Notes: generated by a model from the letters alone, not told the origin. A DNA stretch of 64,000 nucleotides from Onchocerca volvulus (GCA_000499405.2 HG738138.1:7128888-7192887); one strand, 5' to 3'; positions 1 to 14,200 are shown, counted from the stretch's first letter. Numbers and translations are program-made.

Positions 1-1
1 T

Positions 2-2971
2 AACGGTCCTTTTAACGTTCTACAGTCCGATCCAATTGACTGTCAAGCAGAGAACACATCGAAATTTAATTTCAGGTTGCTATTTCCTCATCTTTATTCT
101 GTAGTTCCAACTATTTGTTATTTGTTATTTCAAACTTTTTACTGATGAATGAAGTATGAAAGTAGATTCTGGACAACTCGTAATGTAACTTTGGAAATTT
201 GTGCTCGAAATCGTTCGTTAAACGCGATGGAATGTCATTTGGCACCAATGGCCTTATCACCTGCTCTTATCAGCATAAAATTCAACAAATTGCCAACATT
301 CTCAGTGATTTTTCAAATTTTTTGGTTTAAATAATGGACTAACCAAATTTATCCAAATATATCAAATTGTGATGGAATTTTCGATCTCCGTAACTGAGTC
401 GGTGTTTGCTAAGCTAATAAAAAATTTCTGACAATTTATAAATAGTCCCCGAAAGTTACAAATTTATGAGTTATCAGTTTTTTTATGACTATTTTTATCA
501 GATTTCAATTAAAAAATCTTTTTGCAGATAACAATTGAAGTGAAAAGTATCAACAGTGATTATGATAATTTTATTGCAATTGATGACATAAGTTATGAAG
601 CGACATTTTGTAGTGAAGCAGTAAATGCTTGGGATCTCGGTCGCAATTTTTATCCAACACCAATGCTTAGTGCATTAATGCAAAGGCCAATATTTTCAAC
701 CAAAGTAAAAAGAAAAAAATTTCATGTCAAATTAGCGATTTGTAAACATGATCAATGTCAATGAAATCAGTACACGACTGTATATGAAATACTTGAAATT
801 CGAATATTTTTGAAACACATTTTATTCCAAATGTCTTCATAGTTTTTAGCACTTCTGCTTACATACGATTCTGACGATATTTATGAAAAATAGTAATAAG
901 TCTTTAAGTTAAATAATGTTAATTTTTGGGATTTGGATTGTTCATTTGAAAAACGTGCTGTAGACTGCATGTGGGCAAACCATGAACAAGCGGAGCCGAC
1001 GTGGCAGATTGGAACCACACCGCTTGATAAGCATAAATTTTTTTCTCTTACTGGTACTTCCGAAATGCCAGGTAAGGTTTGTTTATAATCAAATGTGGCA
1101 TTTGTTGCTGATGAACTCGAAAACAAACAATTGCTTTTCATTTAGATGGCGAATTTGCTGTTGTCCGATTGAAATCTGGACAAACATCAACGCTAATCAC
1201 AGAACCAATTCGATGTATTATCAATCAAGCGACACTTACATTTAGGTCTTTGTCAGCATTCGGTTTCAAAATTTGAATGTATTCCACGTGAAAGTTTGAC
1301 TCATATTTATATGAACTAATTAATTCCAAGCAGTACACGCAATGGATAAACCTTTCTCAAAAAAAATTTCCGCATTTTGCTATCAATTCGGAATTCATAT
1401 AAAAATTGAACTTTAACTAATCAGTGATGGAAACAAGTCTAATTAATATCATTTTTACCGGGTAGATTAATAATAAGATTTTGATTGCTATAGAACTAGA
1501 ATTGAAGAAATTTAGATCTCAATTTTCAAGCTTTCTATTTCCTGATCAAAAATTCATTCATATCGCAAAATACTTTGATTTCACAAAAAAGCCTTTACAT
1601 GAAGAACATTTCAGATTTTGGCTTAGCGGTAACATACGTCTAGATGTTTGTTTGGTTGAAGATAAGATTTCGGAAGCAGTTGACTGCCAAAAAATAGTTT
1701 TAAAACAACCAGGGCCTGCGTTAGTTGATTTGCCAGAAATAAATCATCCGACTCGAATTGCTTTGAAGGCTGAATCATCTTCTCAAGGAATGGCATTAAT
1801 TGATGATCTAACAGTTACGGTGCGAATTATATTAGTGAGAGAGTTTCAAATTAAAAATGATAAAAAAGTAATAGAGATGTGCTGGAAATAATTTGCAATT
1901 TCATATATTAAAAAAGGAAAAAAAGAAAGCTAATCTCCGGAAGAAAATCGAAAAAAAGAAAAAAAAAAACGATTTAGAATACTAGTTTTCGAGGCTTCTT
2001 TGATGGTACATCCTATTTTCTTAACAAATTCAAATTTAGATAATAAATTCATTCATGAAGATTTGTTATGAAATGAGATTTTCAGACCATTTTAGGGTGA
2101 CATCTGCCCATCAGTAATACGCCAACATGGCGTACGCTTATTTGGCTCTGGATTAGCTCAAATACCTGATCCAAATGTTTGCCGACTTCTTTCCTGTAAC
2201 TTTAGGGAAGGTGAAAATATTTATTTCGTTTTGTTTACCGATTGATTTTACGCACTGAAAATGAATATTTGAGATCATTTGCCCAAATTTTAGGTCAAAT
2301 ATGCTTATACAATTCGGGTCGAGTTGCTTCATCTCAAAGTAACTTCAAAGCACGAGATGGTGCTGTTACCGCATTTTTATTTAAAAAAGGCAAAGTAGCA
2401 ATACTCGAATCACCAACTTTCCGTCTAAATGCTGCTGCAAGGATTCATTTTCTATATCGTAGTGAAGTAAGTAAGCCTCTCTCTATGTATATCGCAAAAC
2501 TTATGAAATAATTCTTCCAAATTTTATTGAAGGAATTCATTAAATAGTAGATAACAAAACTAAGTTATATTTAATGGGATAGTCAACTTATGAATACTTT
2601 TGTCAGGACATTTTTAAGCTGCGTAATTGGTCAAAGATAAAAACTGAGCAAACTGATATAGCAACAATTAAGAGTTAGTCGAATGAAGTTGCTTCCAGCT
2701 TTTGCTGAGATTTCTGTAAAAACATCGTTTTCAGACAAATGCTTCGGTATTTGTATGCCATGACAGCATCAGTCGAGAACTGGATAGTTGTTTCAAAGTT
2801 GGAGGAGACGAAACAGAAAATGGTTGGCATCATGACTTCATGGAAGTACTACCTAGTGATACAAAGTTTTATATGGTTGCAAAGTTAGTTGATAGTTCTA
2901 AAACTGCACATGTTTCCATTGCAAACATAACTGTTACCGATGTTGATAATAATATGGCTTGTTCATTGTAA
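2..2971 (+). CDS. MAM-domain repeat protein, 3' part (5' end outside window)
   Basis: Likely a secreted or cell-surface adhesion-type protein built of repeated MAM-like modules. Exons read: 2-75, 166-304, 528-704, 909-1071, 1146-1245, 1615-1819, 2096-2210, 2294-2466, 2735-2971; all phases join without a break. Repeated module signatures are visible. These are an LDCSFE...C.W opening (about 930-990), a TFR|FW strand-turn motif split by the same phase-2 intron in two modules (75/166 and 1245/1615), a following NVTLEIC / NIRLDVC strand, and a closing AIDDI or LIDDL motif before a Cys. The intron at the same place in successive modules argues for exon-duplication growth. The protein ends at TAA 2969-2971 with no transmembrane segment or GPI signal, so this form looks secreted. 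The N-terminus, signal peptide and total module number lie upstream. Assignment to MAM rests on motif reading only. I do not recognise the specific orthologue. Confidence 0.78.
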
Positions 2972-5900
2972 ATGTAACGTCTTTCCCTAAAAAGCAAATT
3001 TTCAAATTTTGTTAGATGAATATTCTGATTCCGAAAAATTCTGACTTCCAAATTTATTCTTACTTATTTTAAATTTTGTTTTCACCCTTTATCCTGAAAA
3101 CTCAAATTGAATCATTTACTTACTCTTTTCCTGGAATGTAGAAAGAAACCAAGATCTCTGATACTATATGACTGTGCCTAACATGAAATAAATAATAGTC
3201 ATTTCAAACAAACATAGGCATAATCAAAGTATAATAAAAACCATTTAGTATCACTTTTTTTTCGTTCATTTAACCTGCAACCATTATCATATTGGATATC
3301 CATATATTATTACTGTTCAGACATTTGTGCATTTATAAAGCATACCTTAGACACTGTAGTTGTCTCGAAAAAAAATCGTTTCTCTTTACTCCAACTTTTT
3401 GTTCGTGAAAGATCATCTCAAAATTTCGTTCCTGTTTCAGTAATTCGCTGAATCAGTTCAATTTTCTTTTTACCTCGTAAAATACTTTTGTTTCTAGCTT
3501 CAAAAAGCGTCTGGTCGGTCAATAAATGACTTCTTTCATGATTGACTTTCCTTACTCCCTCTTTTTTCATTGTCGAAGTTATGCTCTTTTATTTTTGAAT
3601 CATAAAAATACAATCTTAATCATTTCTTTCTATAGCGGCTTCGGAATTTTTATCGGAAATAATTGTTCAAGCAGCTAAAAATTTTGATGACTGCAGGATC
3701 ATCAATTTTTTTTTACGAAATAGTCGTGGCCAACCACGGCAGTAGAAGCAAATGACTATTGATTGCCTTTTTCCGCAACTCCGAGGATGGAGAAAAATAC
3801 AAACCTGTCCTACGATTACTATAATGAAATGTGAGCATTCTCTATTGTGGAAATTTTTTGATGATTAGCATAGACAAAAATAGTAGTGATCAAGATTTTA
3901 CTGACTGAAAGATTTATTCATCGTATACGTTATAAAACAATTATCAGAGAAGATCACAAGCAGAGTCGATCGCTAAGTTCTTATCAAAACATATCACGAA
4001 TAGAGTCGATACAAATTTGTTCTTCATTGTCTCTCGTGGGGAAATTTGACTGAGATAATTGTAAGGATTTGATGGAGATAAACATGATAGTATTGAGTTG
4101 AACCGAATCGAAGGATGCTGTTTCTCGAGTCTTCGATGAGAGTTTCTTCTCAGAAATAAATGATTCCAATTTTTCGTATAGTGAGTTTGCAAAAAATAAT
4201 TCGCATTAATTTGATTAGCAGATCGGAAGATGAGAGATGAAAAATTTTGTCGGGAAAAGTTCTTTATAAATTGTTGTGATAGAAGCAAATCTTTTCGTAA
4301 AAAAGTTTTATTGATTGATGAAAGAATGATTTTTCGTAAGAAACAATTATTAGAGAATATCCAAGCAAACTGATCACTGGGTTATTCATTCCCATAAAAC
4401 TGTCGGTGTTGATTTAATCAAACTGGTAGACATCCCAGCTCGTACCACCATAAAATTTCAGAGAAGTTCTTTTCTTTTATGTGTCGATGTAAGAACTCCG
4501 AATTGTTAAGTTCGAGTCCTTTAGATGCAAAATTCGGATCTTTTAAATCCTTTCGGGAGTCCACCTCCTTTCATGATCTCCGATATGTCGGCTCATGATT
4601 AGTCGACCTCACCTTATTTATCTGTGTATTGTTTTGGCGTTAAACATGTTTATCCTTTTGGCAAAAAACATGTTTATCAGCTTGTTCGTCCTTTTGAAAC
4701 TATGTTGCGCCACAGTACTCTTTGTTTACAATAACGTCGTGTTTGGCCTTGAACATTTTTGTTATGTCAACAGCTTCACTCTATTTGACCATTCGATATT
4801 TTTACATACATCTAATTACATCTTTCGGATTTTTCCAACAGGTCTGGTTATACCGAGACAATTCTAGAATATAAAAATACTTTGATTATTTCGACATATT
4901 TTTATTTTATAAAAATATTTCGGTTGTTCATATACTCTCGTCACCGTTCTACTCAGCACCACCTAAGTAGATAGTCCTGGAACTTTTTAAAATCTCAAAA
5001 AAAAAAAACTCTCTTTAATATCTTTCTTCGTGTAAGATCTGAAACTATTGGATAGGCAGATCTATGTACTGAAAGGATACATATATTTGGCCCAATAATA
5101 TCACGTTTTGCTTTCTTCGTGACAATGATCCTGTATTTCAGTTATGCTAGTCACTTTCCAACAGTGACCAGCTCCAGAGAAATGTTGATTCCTCACTGCT
5201 GACGTGAATTTTATTCTTTGAGTTAAGGAGCTAGTTATAGTGAAAAGGAAGTACTTACGCTCTGAGTTGAATGGATGAATGCGTGGCCAATTATTTTGGA
5301 AGTTTATTGTTAATAGCGCAGATAATTAATTACAGAGTAATAGAAAATGATCGGGATACAATATGTGGAGTCGAAGGTGGCTCAATCAAAGTCGGAGATT
5401 ACAAAGTCGAAATTATAAAGCCGAAAATTACAACAGCAGTAACTAGTACAGCAATTAGCTTAGAAAATAACCCTTCATATATTCTAAATAAGCGGGTGTG
5501 GCACGCAGAACACAAAAATTACATGGCTTTCTCAAACTGTATAAGAGATTGCTACATGAGAAAAGATTTTTTGCTCGAAATTACATACGGGATGTGCATG
5601 ATTTTACAGTTACATGACTGTAAATTAGATAACAGATTCATTACTGAACATAAGAAAATGGAATTTTTGGATAGTGAGATGAACCCTTTATCTAGGAAAT
5701 GTTTTATAAAAAATATTTTTACCATTAAATTTAAGATAGAAGGATATAACTTGGATTAACCAGATGTTCATGACATAGATTTAGCAGGTATTTAAGACGT
5801 ATAATCTAAAGAAATTTATATTTGAATTGGATAACGATCCAAATAGAACAAATTTCTACAGTGCAAGTACTCTGAGACACTGGCACAAACGGCGTGTAGT

Positions 5901-7900
5901 TCATGATACTTCGTTTTGTTTTCCTTATGGTAGTAAAATCCGCTAGTTCCGCTGTGGTTGTTAGATTTTCGATATTAAGTTACTTCTTCATTTTCTGCAT
6001 CAGAAGAGCGATTTGATAAATGTCATTTTGCGGATAAGCTGGACAAGGAATTGTAAATGAGAATCTTAATTTTGGTAATTCACTTCGTATCCAAAAATGA
6101 ACCCGTATGCATCAGGTATTTTTCTCCACATCATCTATCTTATTGAGATTTCAAATACTATAAACTTCACTTAAAAAATACAGCAGTAAAATCAAATAAA
6201 TGAACTACTGATGTTTCAAAAACTGTTCAGTTCTAAAAGGATAAAATTGTTATATTTTCAAACCTCAGTAATATTTCTCCATGTTCAATAAAAAAAAAAA
6301 GAGGAGAAAATTCTGCGAAGAATTTTTTTTTTTTTTTCGAATCAGTGCTGTATTGCCATCAATCGCTATTTAATGATGAGCGACATATTTTTTGACATAC
6401 TTATTTGTTTATGCTATATTTCAATATACTGCAGTATATATTCTAGGGTACTGGAAATTTATGTTGCTTTCCACTCGTTTGTTAATTATTGCTTGATATT
6501 AGTCCTTGTTGATTGTTTCGCACCTGTTAATGCTATGAATGGATTTAAACAGTCTGATTACAGATATTTAACTTTGGTAATTTCCAGAAAATCGTCTCTT
6601 ACTTAAATAGCGTTCTCCTGGTTACAAAAAAAGAAAAGGATTTTATCAGCAATTATGTTTGAAGTAAATTAAATTTTAATGATTGAAATGACCGAACTAG
6701 AGGTCAATAAAATCAACAAAATTATTGCTTTTATAATTTGAAACAAATCAATTGATTTTATTGCTGCCACGTCTTGTTATCTGCTTCAACATTTTGCAAT
6801 AAATAATAAACATACTTCCATTACGCCGATGTCTAATGGAGTCTGTGTGTCTCAGACGTTTTCAGTTGAATAATTTGCCATTATTTAATAAAGAAGAATA
6901 GAAGCAAACTGTTGAAGAAAGAGACGATTTTCTGGAAATCACTAAACTTGAACATTCATAATTGGAATGGTTAAAATCTATTCATAGCATTGAGTGCGAT
7001 TAAACAGAATCAGTTTCCAATAACAACTGACGCAGACTAACATCAAATAATAACGAACAAAGGAAAGGAAAGAAATAAAACTAACCGTTAAAATGAAAAT
7101 AATGGATAAAATTTCATCCGTAAATGTGAAAAAACTTTTGATCGATGAATTATTCAACTGCATATTGCTGATACAATCCTCCGTAATTTCGATGATTTGA
7201 ATAGAAAAAAAAGTTAGAAAATTTTTTCTTGCTAATCAATATTTGGCAAATTGAAGTTATTGGTAAATTTTTGGACTATGGGACCCGTTGCTAAAAAAAT
7301 TTAACCTAATAAACATAATGAAATGTATACTTAAACTCTGGATTCATCCATTCCTGCAGAGCAAATTATACAGAAAAAAAAAATCATCAATGACAATAAA
7401 GTTAAGAAATAAAACTAGTTCATCTAGAAACTCAGAAGAAAAGAAAAAATTTAAGAAATCGAAAAAAGAAAAAAATTCAGGTAGGAAAAATTTATTTTCG
7501 ATGAAATTGTCTCACCATTTCCTTGGTTCATTACTAACTTTTATTGACGATGTGCTCTTTTTGTTTAAATTTTATATCCAACCAAAAATTTAGAAAGCTA
7601 AAAAATTGAAAAATGAAAACATAAATCGAACTTTGTCATTCACACGTTTAGAAATTCACTTTATTTATTCACTGTTATCGCGTGATACGATAAATTTGCA
7701 CGGCGAGTCTACTATCGAATTAATCGCTTTGGGCATTGTTTGAGGGAGGGAAATTAATTCCCGCTTGTTTTTCCTGGTGTGAAGTGAGTACACTCTCTTC
7801 TGTACCGGTAATTTAGTCGTTTTGGCGTGTAGCGATAGCAGTACAGAGATCAAGTGGCTGTGGGCTGGGAAGTACAGAGGTCAAACAGTTGTTTGAGCAG
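2972..7900. other. Intergenic, no recognised gene
   Basis: About 5 kb of AT-rich DNA between the MAM-repeat gene and smg-3. It contains AATAAA-like sites just after the MAM gene (near 3186), a pair of diverged repeats near 3.94 and 4.34 kb, the unexplained ORF 5271-5759, several short AT-rich ORFs without recognisable domains, and a 12-bp inverted repeat (6705-6716 with 6752-6763). No coding-like splice pattern was found here. Confidence 0.5.
5271..5759 (+). CDS. Unrecognised 162-aa ORF (orphan candidate)
   Basis: A single uninterrupted ATG-to-TAA frame of 162 codons, unusually long for this AT-rich intergenic DNA where stop codons are frequent. No signal peptide, membrane segment or known motif is seen. 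The middle contains a short imperfect internal repetition (KVGDYKVEI / KPKI, residues about 38-54), and the C-terminal half has six cysteines. It could be a taxon-restricted single-exon gene, one exon of a longer unrecognised gene, or the remnant of a mobile or transferred element. I cannot tell which from sequence alone and assign no function. Confidence 0.25.
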   Translation: MDECVANYFGSLLLIAQIINYRVIENDRDTICGVEGGSIKVGDYKVEIIKPKITTAVTSTAISLENNPSYILNKRVWHAEHKNYMAFSNCIRDCYMRKDFLLEITYGMCMILQLHDCKLDNRFITEHKKMEFLDSEMNPLSRKCFIKNIFTIKFKIEGYNLD

Positions 7901-8220
7901 ATATATCCAATCCAATCCATCCTGCACATCTCATCAACCCACTTCAGTAATTTACATTTCTTCGCTTTTAGCCATTCAAATTACTTAAACATTGCTCATT
8001 TCTTTTTCAGTTCTTTCTGCATTGAAACGGAATTGAAAAAGTTGTATTGCCGAATTGACGATCTAAAATCTCTCATTATGAATGAAGGTCAGCCTTTTTT
8101 TTTGATTTTTTGTATTGATCAAAGCGGCTATGTGGAAAATTCATTAGGGACTGGGATATGATAATTATTATCTACTTTATTTTCTCTTCGAGAAAAGAAT
8201 GTATTGTTTATACATTCAAG

Positions 8221-11200
8221 ATGGATGATGTAGTAGACGAACGTTTACAAACCTATATACAAGAAGTGGAAAATCGCGAGCAATGTCAGCTTGATGATCG
8301 GAAAAAGTTAGAAGATGCTGTTCCATTCTCTGAAGGACAGCTTCGAAAAATGGACAGTACACTAAAGCGAACGACGGCTTTTATGAAGAAATTGAAAAAT
8401 ATTGGATGCGTACAACTAGCATCGATTTTGCAAGATATAGATAAAGTAGGCATCCAAACTTTTTTTTTGATTGATGATTTTAGATTTTATTGTACACCCC
8501 TTTGTTTTTTGATGATATCAAATAGCCTTTGTGATGAATTTATCCGATTTTACAATATCGTATTCGCTGATGTATTTTTGGTGCTTATTTTGAATAGCGA
8601 TATAAGCTGGTGTTATGAATGAAAAGTGCACTAGGCCTTTACTACGCCGATCTGTTAGATAAGACAGCCTACTCGGTGGCAACAATTGATTTGTTTAAAG
8701 TTTTCAGGGTTTTCTTTATTCTCTTCTGCTACACTGACAGCTGTTGCAATAATTTATGTGAGAAACAATGTCGTTGAATTTCGTAAGAGTTTTTCTAGAT
8801 TAATTTATCGAAGTTCGTTGAAGAAATGGCTATGACAATTGCCGAAGCAAAAATAAAATATAACGAGGTACAGGCCGTTGTAACAGTTTGTGTCCATTTG
8901 TCTTGTTATTATTCGGAATTCTCTCCTCTCCTGCTTCTGGAGTTCCGCAAACTATTGCCATTAAAGCGAAATGACAAAATCCAGAATCCATCCAAGTTGC
9001 GCGTCGATATCAGGTTTTATCTTAGTTATTGATAAATGTATGAAATGGTGATCCTTATACTCGTATGCATAAATTTATCTTTGTCAGTCGTTTTTTCGTT
9101 GCAGAGGATTAAGTTTTTTGCTGCATTTATGTAATATCGCGATATTACAACGATACGAATTATCAGTTTTGTCCGCACGAGCTATGTTTTAATCAGCAGT
9201 TAAGTAGACTGCGAAATCATCAATTTACTTACAGAGCCTTATCATCGTTTTCGTAAAATGAGTCATGTTGCAGATTGCTGGGAGAACTGTGCCTTCATGG
9301 TGTTTTTGGAAAAGAAGGCGTTCAGCTTCTCGGTTCTGCAGTTTCATTCCTTACACTTACCGACAAAACCGAACATATCAACATTCCAATTTTATTGCCA
9401 TTCTGTAAAACCATGAATGTTGATTTATTTGGCTTGCATCCTTACTCGATGAAGCAGGTATTCATTAGTGCTATTAATTGTATTAAAAAAAGATAGTCAC
9501 GTATTTCGCATTAAATTACAGCTCTTATGTTAGGATTTCCTGGATTTCTGTTTCGCGATAGGATCCTACTTTGTTTGTCTAAAAGGGGACATGAATGCAA
9601 ATCAAACTATTTCGTAAGTTTGATTATCAGATTCTGTCAGTTCGTTAAATTTCCTACTTAAAATAATGAAGTGACCACATCTTCACTGTAAACATAAAGG
9701 TATCAAAATAAATTGGATATACTTTTCCTGTAACTTCATTTCAGCGAGATCGGTATTATAGAAATTATTGTTCATTGTTGCAGTTAATTGTCAGCAATAT
9801 TGGTATTGTTCATAATAGTTCTGGATTTGAGTTTTGTTCAGTTATGACAGAATAGTTAGAGTTAATGTTTTACTAGAGATACTATTTTATAGGCTGCATC
9901 AAACGCAAATATTAAATTACCGGAAACGTCAATAATATCTGCTGATCATAGAAAAATATTCACTAACCTTCTTATGGATTATCGTTCATCATTGGTGGAC
10001 CACATAAAACAGGTGAGCAAATTTATTGAAATCGTTTAATTATTCTTTTGTCATTTTTTAGTTTTTCGTTTATTCCTCAGACTTTTGTTTTTCCTTTTTT
10101 TTTTTATTTTTTTTATTTTGAATTCTGCATTTTCTGTTCTCTTCCCATCCTCTGTGTTCGAAATTTTGTCATTGAGTCATCTGCAATCTCTAGTCGATCT
10201 GGGATCGCATTTTAGTCCATTTTTTGGTATTGACAAATTCACATGCCGACACAGTTAAGCACATCTTTTTCGAAAAAAGATTAATGGAGAGTGATCTTTC
10301 AAATCACTTCACTTTATTCGCTTACTTATTAATTTATAAATGCTTTTATCGCTTAACCATAATTATTCGTATAGTGCTGTCAGAGAAATCGCTATCTTTT
10401 TTAAAGATTATTTTGAAGTATGAAAATTGAATTTTGGTATGTCATAAATTAGTCGGTGTTCTTATTGTAGGACTTGCTTGAAATGAATCAGCTATTGCTT
10501 TCGATAAAACGTCAGACAAGAACGCGGGGGGATGCTTCTGCTGAAGACCGAAATCATCTGGAAGAAACACGTGCACGTTATGAAAAAATTTTAACTAGTG
10601 GAACTCAGCTCAGTGAATATTTGGGTGTTGAGATGGAAACAATGAGAGAAGAGCAGGTCATTTTACTCTTTAAATTTAAAGATTATAATTTTGCAAACAG
10701 TAAAGTTATATACTTGAAGTTAGGAAAAGTTTTTTCGTTAAATGGATTGTGGTCGCAAGCTAAATCTGTATATGATTATATACTATATATTTCTTGATAT
10801 TATCATGCAAGAGATGTGAAGTATAGAGTGAAGATGAAGAGGAAGAGGTTTCGGCGTTAGAACTCAGCCGTGCGTTACAAGAAGGAACCATTACTATATG
10901 GCCGGATGAAGACACTCGACAATTTTATGAAACAAAGATGGAGCTTCGACAGCTTGTTCCAGCAATTCTTTTCCAGGTGTTTTATGTATTTAAGTCTAAA
11001 CGAGAGGGGTCATCAACAGCATATTTTCAAGTAGAGGCGCTACCGCACAGCATATACAGTTAAACATAGTATTCTTATAAGGCTTTGTGGCAGAACTTTT
11101 TCATTTCGTGGTCTGAATAGTACACATCGGTGTCTTTTTAATTCCTACGAAATTTGGAGAATCTTTCAAGCATAGTAGCTTCTGCTCTCATATTGTAGGA

Positions 11201-14200
11201 AAGTTTCCAGAAAGAAAATATTAAGCGCATAAGATTGGTTTTTGAGAAGTACCATGCGTTAAAAAAAAAATCATACTGTTATGTTTTTCAAGGAATCGGA
11301 GCAACGAACCTTAGATCTAGTAGAAGGGAAAATTGAAGATGTTGATCTGAGCGGATTGGATACAATTGTTGAAGAAGTTGAAGAAGAGGGGGATGATCAC
11401 AGTGAGAGTTTGTTTTTAATATTTCTTTCCTTGTTGGCATAAAAATTATAATATCCAAAAAGCAAGTTTAACTCTGAACCTAAGAGATATTGGTATGTTT
11501 TTTATCCCAGCTTGCAATATGATTAATTTACTGAGGAAAAATCGGATTTAAATTTCTTCTATCATGCCTTAGGACGAGATTCCTCTCTTCCTCTTAAATA
11601 GGTTAAATCTACAGCGAAAGATTTAAATTTCTTCTATCATGTCTTAGGACGAGATTCCTCTCTTCCTATTAAATAGGTTAAATCTACAGCGAAAGTATAT
11701 AACATATGTAAGAAAGGTAAAATTGTAAAAATAATACGAAAAATGAAAAATCTCAAGTTCTGATATTTTTTCAAATACCGTTTTTGAAGTTGTTTGTTAA
11801 TCTGCTTCATTATTTTAATGGCCATAAAAGAAAATTACGGTTCGCTTTATTTCTTATTTAAGCGCTTCTTACTAGTTTTTTAATGCAGATCGGAAGTTTT
11901 TAAATGATAAACGACTTAAGTTCCAGTATAAAAATTTGATTCTATAATAAAAGTTTCCGGAAGTCTTGTCCTTGATATTCGAAGTACTGATCGTTATGCA
12001 ATAGTTTCAAATTAATTGCGAAGACATAACACTAAGTTATTCTAATCTTTGTGATCTGCATAAAAAGCACCAATGATTTATAAAACTATAAATGTTCAAT
12101 AATTTTTTTCACTCTTATGCGGTCATAGAATCAGAGATCGATGAAACAATAATTTCATAAAAATAATGATCAAAATATAATAATTTGCGAAGTTGTAACT
12201 TCAACTATGCATTTCTTCCATTCTTTGCGCATATTTATCTTTTTTATTTACATTGTGTCATGATCATTACTTATCACAGTAAATATTTACTGTAAATCTG
12301 TTTTCTAGGTGTCGATGATGAAGAGATAAAAATAGATTTGAATGAAATGGATCCATCAATTGCATTGAGTCGTATTGAAGTACCAAAAATATCTGGGCAA
12401 GATTTGAAACTCATGATGAATGCTTTTATGGAACAGCTTCCATGGCTTATTAACAGGGATTTAATCGACAAGGCTGCACTTGATTTTGTTACGAATCTCA
12501 ACACCAAAAACAACAGAAAAAAACTCTGTCAAAGTAAAATTTTGAATTTTTGAGTAAATTTCTGTTTTTTTTATGTTCCTGTTCTAGTAGCTAAAGCTAT
12601 ATAACTTCTCGGCAACCTATATCATGCTTTTTTTTTTTTTCTTTTTGATATGACATCCTTAATAAGACATTTTGGAAAAGTGTGTTCGCAATGTTGACGT
12701 GAACAATGTTGTCGAAGGGTCTAATTTATACTAATCGAAATGTTTTCGAAATTATTCATTCAGTCTATCGTATACTTTGTTCTTACCGATCCAGTTATTG
12801 TTTAGTGATGTTGGAACAATATCGAAATCGGTTAGATTTGTTGCCATTCTATGGGCGTCTGGTTGCAACCTTGGAGCCAGTCATGCCTGATTTGGCTCTT
12901 GAACTTTCACATTCATTACTTCAACAGTTTCGAACAGCTGTTCAAAATAAAACAAAGCAGCGTGTTGATTTGAAAATAAGATGTGCTCGGTTTATCTCTG
13001 AATTGGTTTGTGTTTAATGATATATTTCATGCAATATAGTGCACTGTGCAATTACTCTCATTATTTTGAGATTCCGTAGATTTGTGTTTGTGTGAGATAT
13101 CATTGGGAGAGATGATAATGCCTTTAACAGATAATGTTAGTGGAAGTCTTTCACCAATAAAATTTTCCTTCCCAGTAAACTTTTAATTTCCCAACACAAT
13201 TGGTTTGATTTAGGTGAAGTTTGGGATCATACCGAAAGGTGAAGGTCTTTCTTGTTTGCGAATGGTACTTTTTGATTTCCGTGGTCATAACGTCGATATG
13301 TGCTGTGCAATGGTTGATGCAATGGGGCAGTTTTTATATCGTTCAACAGATAGTCATGGAAAAATGAAAATTTTGCTTGGAGTTATGATGAAGAAACGTG
13401 ATCGTGTCAGTGATCCGCGCCAGCAGGTAAAAATAATATTTTTGAGGAATTTGTGGATTTAAAAAATCCTTTCGCTCTTTCAGAATTGGTGATGTTATTA
13501 GATTTTTTATTCTTTTATTTATTTGAATGAACTTCGCTTTGGAGCTTTTGGTGCAAGAATTTTTTTTAATAGATCGAGTTCTTTGTTCCAGTGATATATA
13601 TGTCTCTAACAATTTCATTCAAAAGGACGATATGATTTACGAAAATGTTTGGCATACAATTAATTACTAATTTTAGATTTTGCTTTCATTTTGTTGTATT
13701 TCTAGATGCTGATAGACAATGCGTTTTACACTTGTATCCCACCAACAGTGGAAGAAAAACCGAAATGTGAAAGTGACCCATTTCAAGACTTTATTCGTTA
13801 TTTGATAAGTAATTTGTCACGCTATCGAATGGAAATAACTGTACGATGCCTCAGAAAATTGGACTGGTCTGATCCTGTTTGTGCTAGTTAGTTTGCTTTG
13901 GTTCCAAAAAATATGCTTCAGAATATAGTCACCTTATATCAAAGTGATTATTTTTAATGTCGAATTCTTTAAATATTAATGAAATTAGGAGATGGGAGCT
14001 GAAAACATAAATTCAATGATGAGTGACGGAATATTTCACGATTCATATTATTTCATGATTTCGATATATTTAGATTATGCTGTTGAGTGCCTCAGTAATC
14101 CATCTCTACCGCGATACAATAATGTGCCATATCTTGCTTCACTCATAGCAGCACTTTCATCATGTCATGATTGGATTGGTAAGTTTCATCTGGTAAAAAG

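Noticed and set aside
3944..4288. 114-codon minus-strand frame
   Set aside because: Overlaps diverged repeats, has another frame open in the same place, and has no motif or coding-like composition.
4505..4520. GTTCGAGTCC resembling a tRNA B box
   Set aside because: No matching A box 35-60 bases upstream and no foldable cloverleaf. Likely chance.
7288..7593. 101-codon Lys/Ser-rich frame
   Set aside because: Composition follows A-rich DNA, with no splice partner or motif.
7889..8161. Possible first coding exon of smg-3 ending at ATGAATGAAG|GT
   Set aside because: Joining it to the exon containing 8221 gives a stop immediately in each tested acceptor, so it is more likely 5' UTR or chance.
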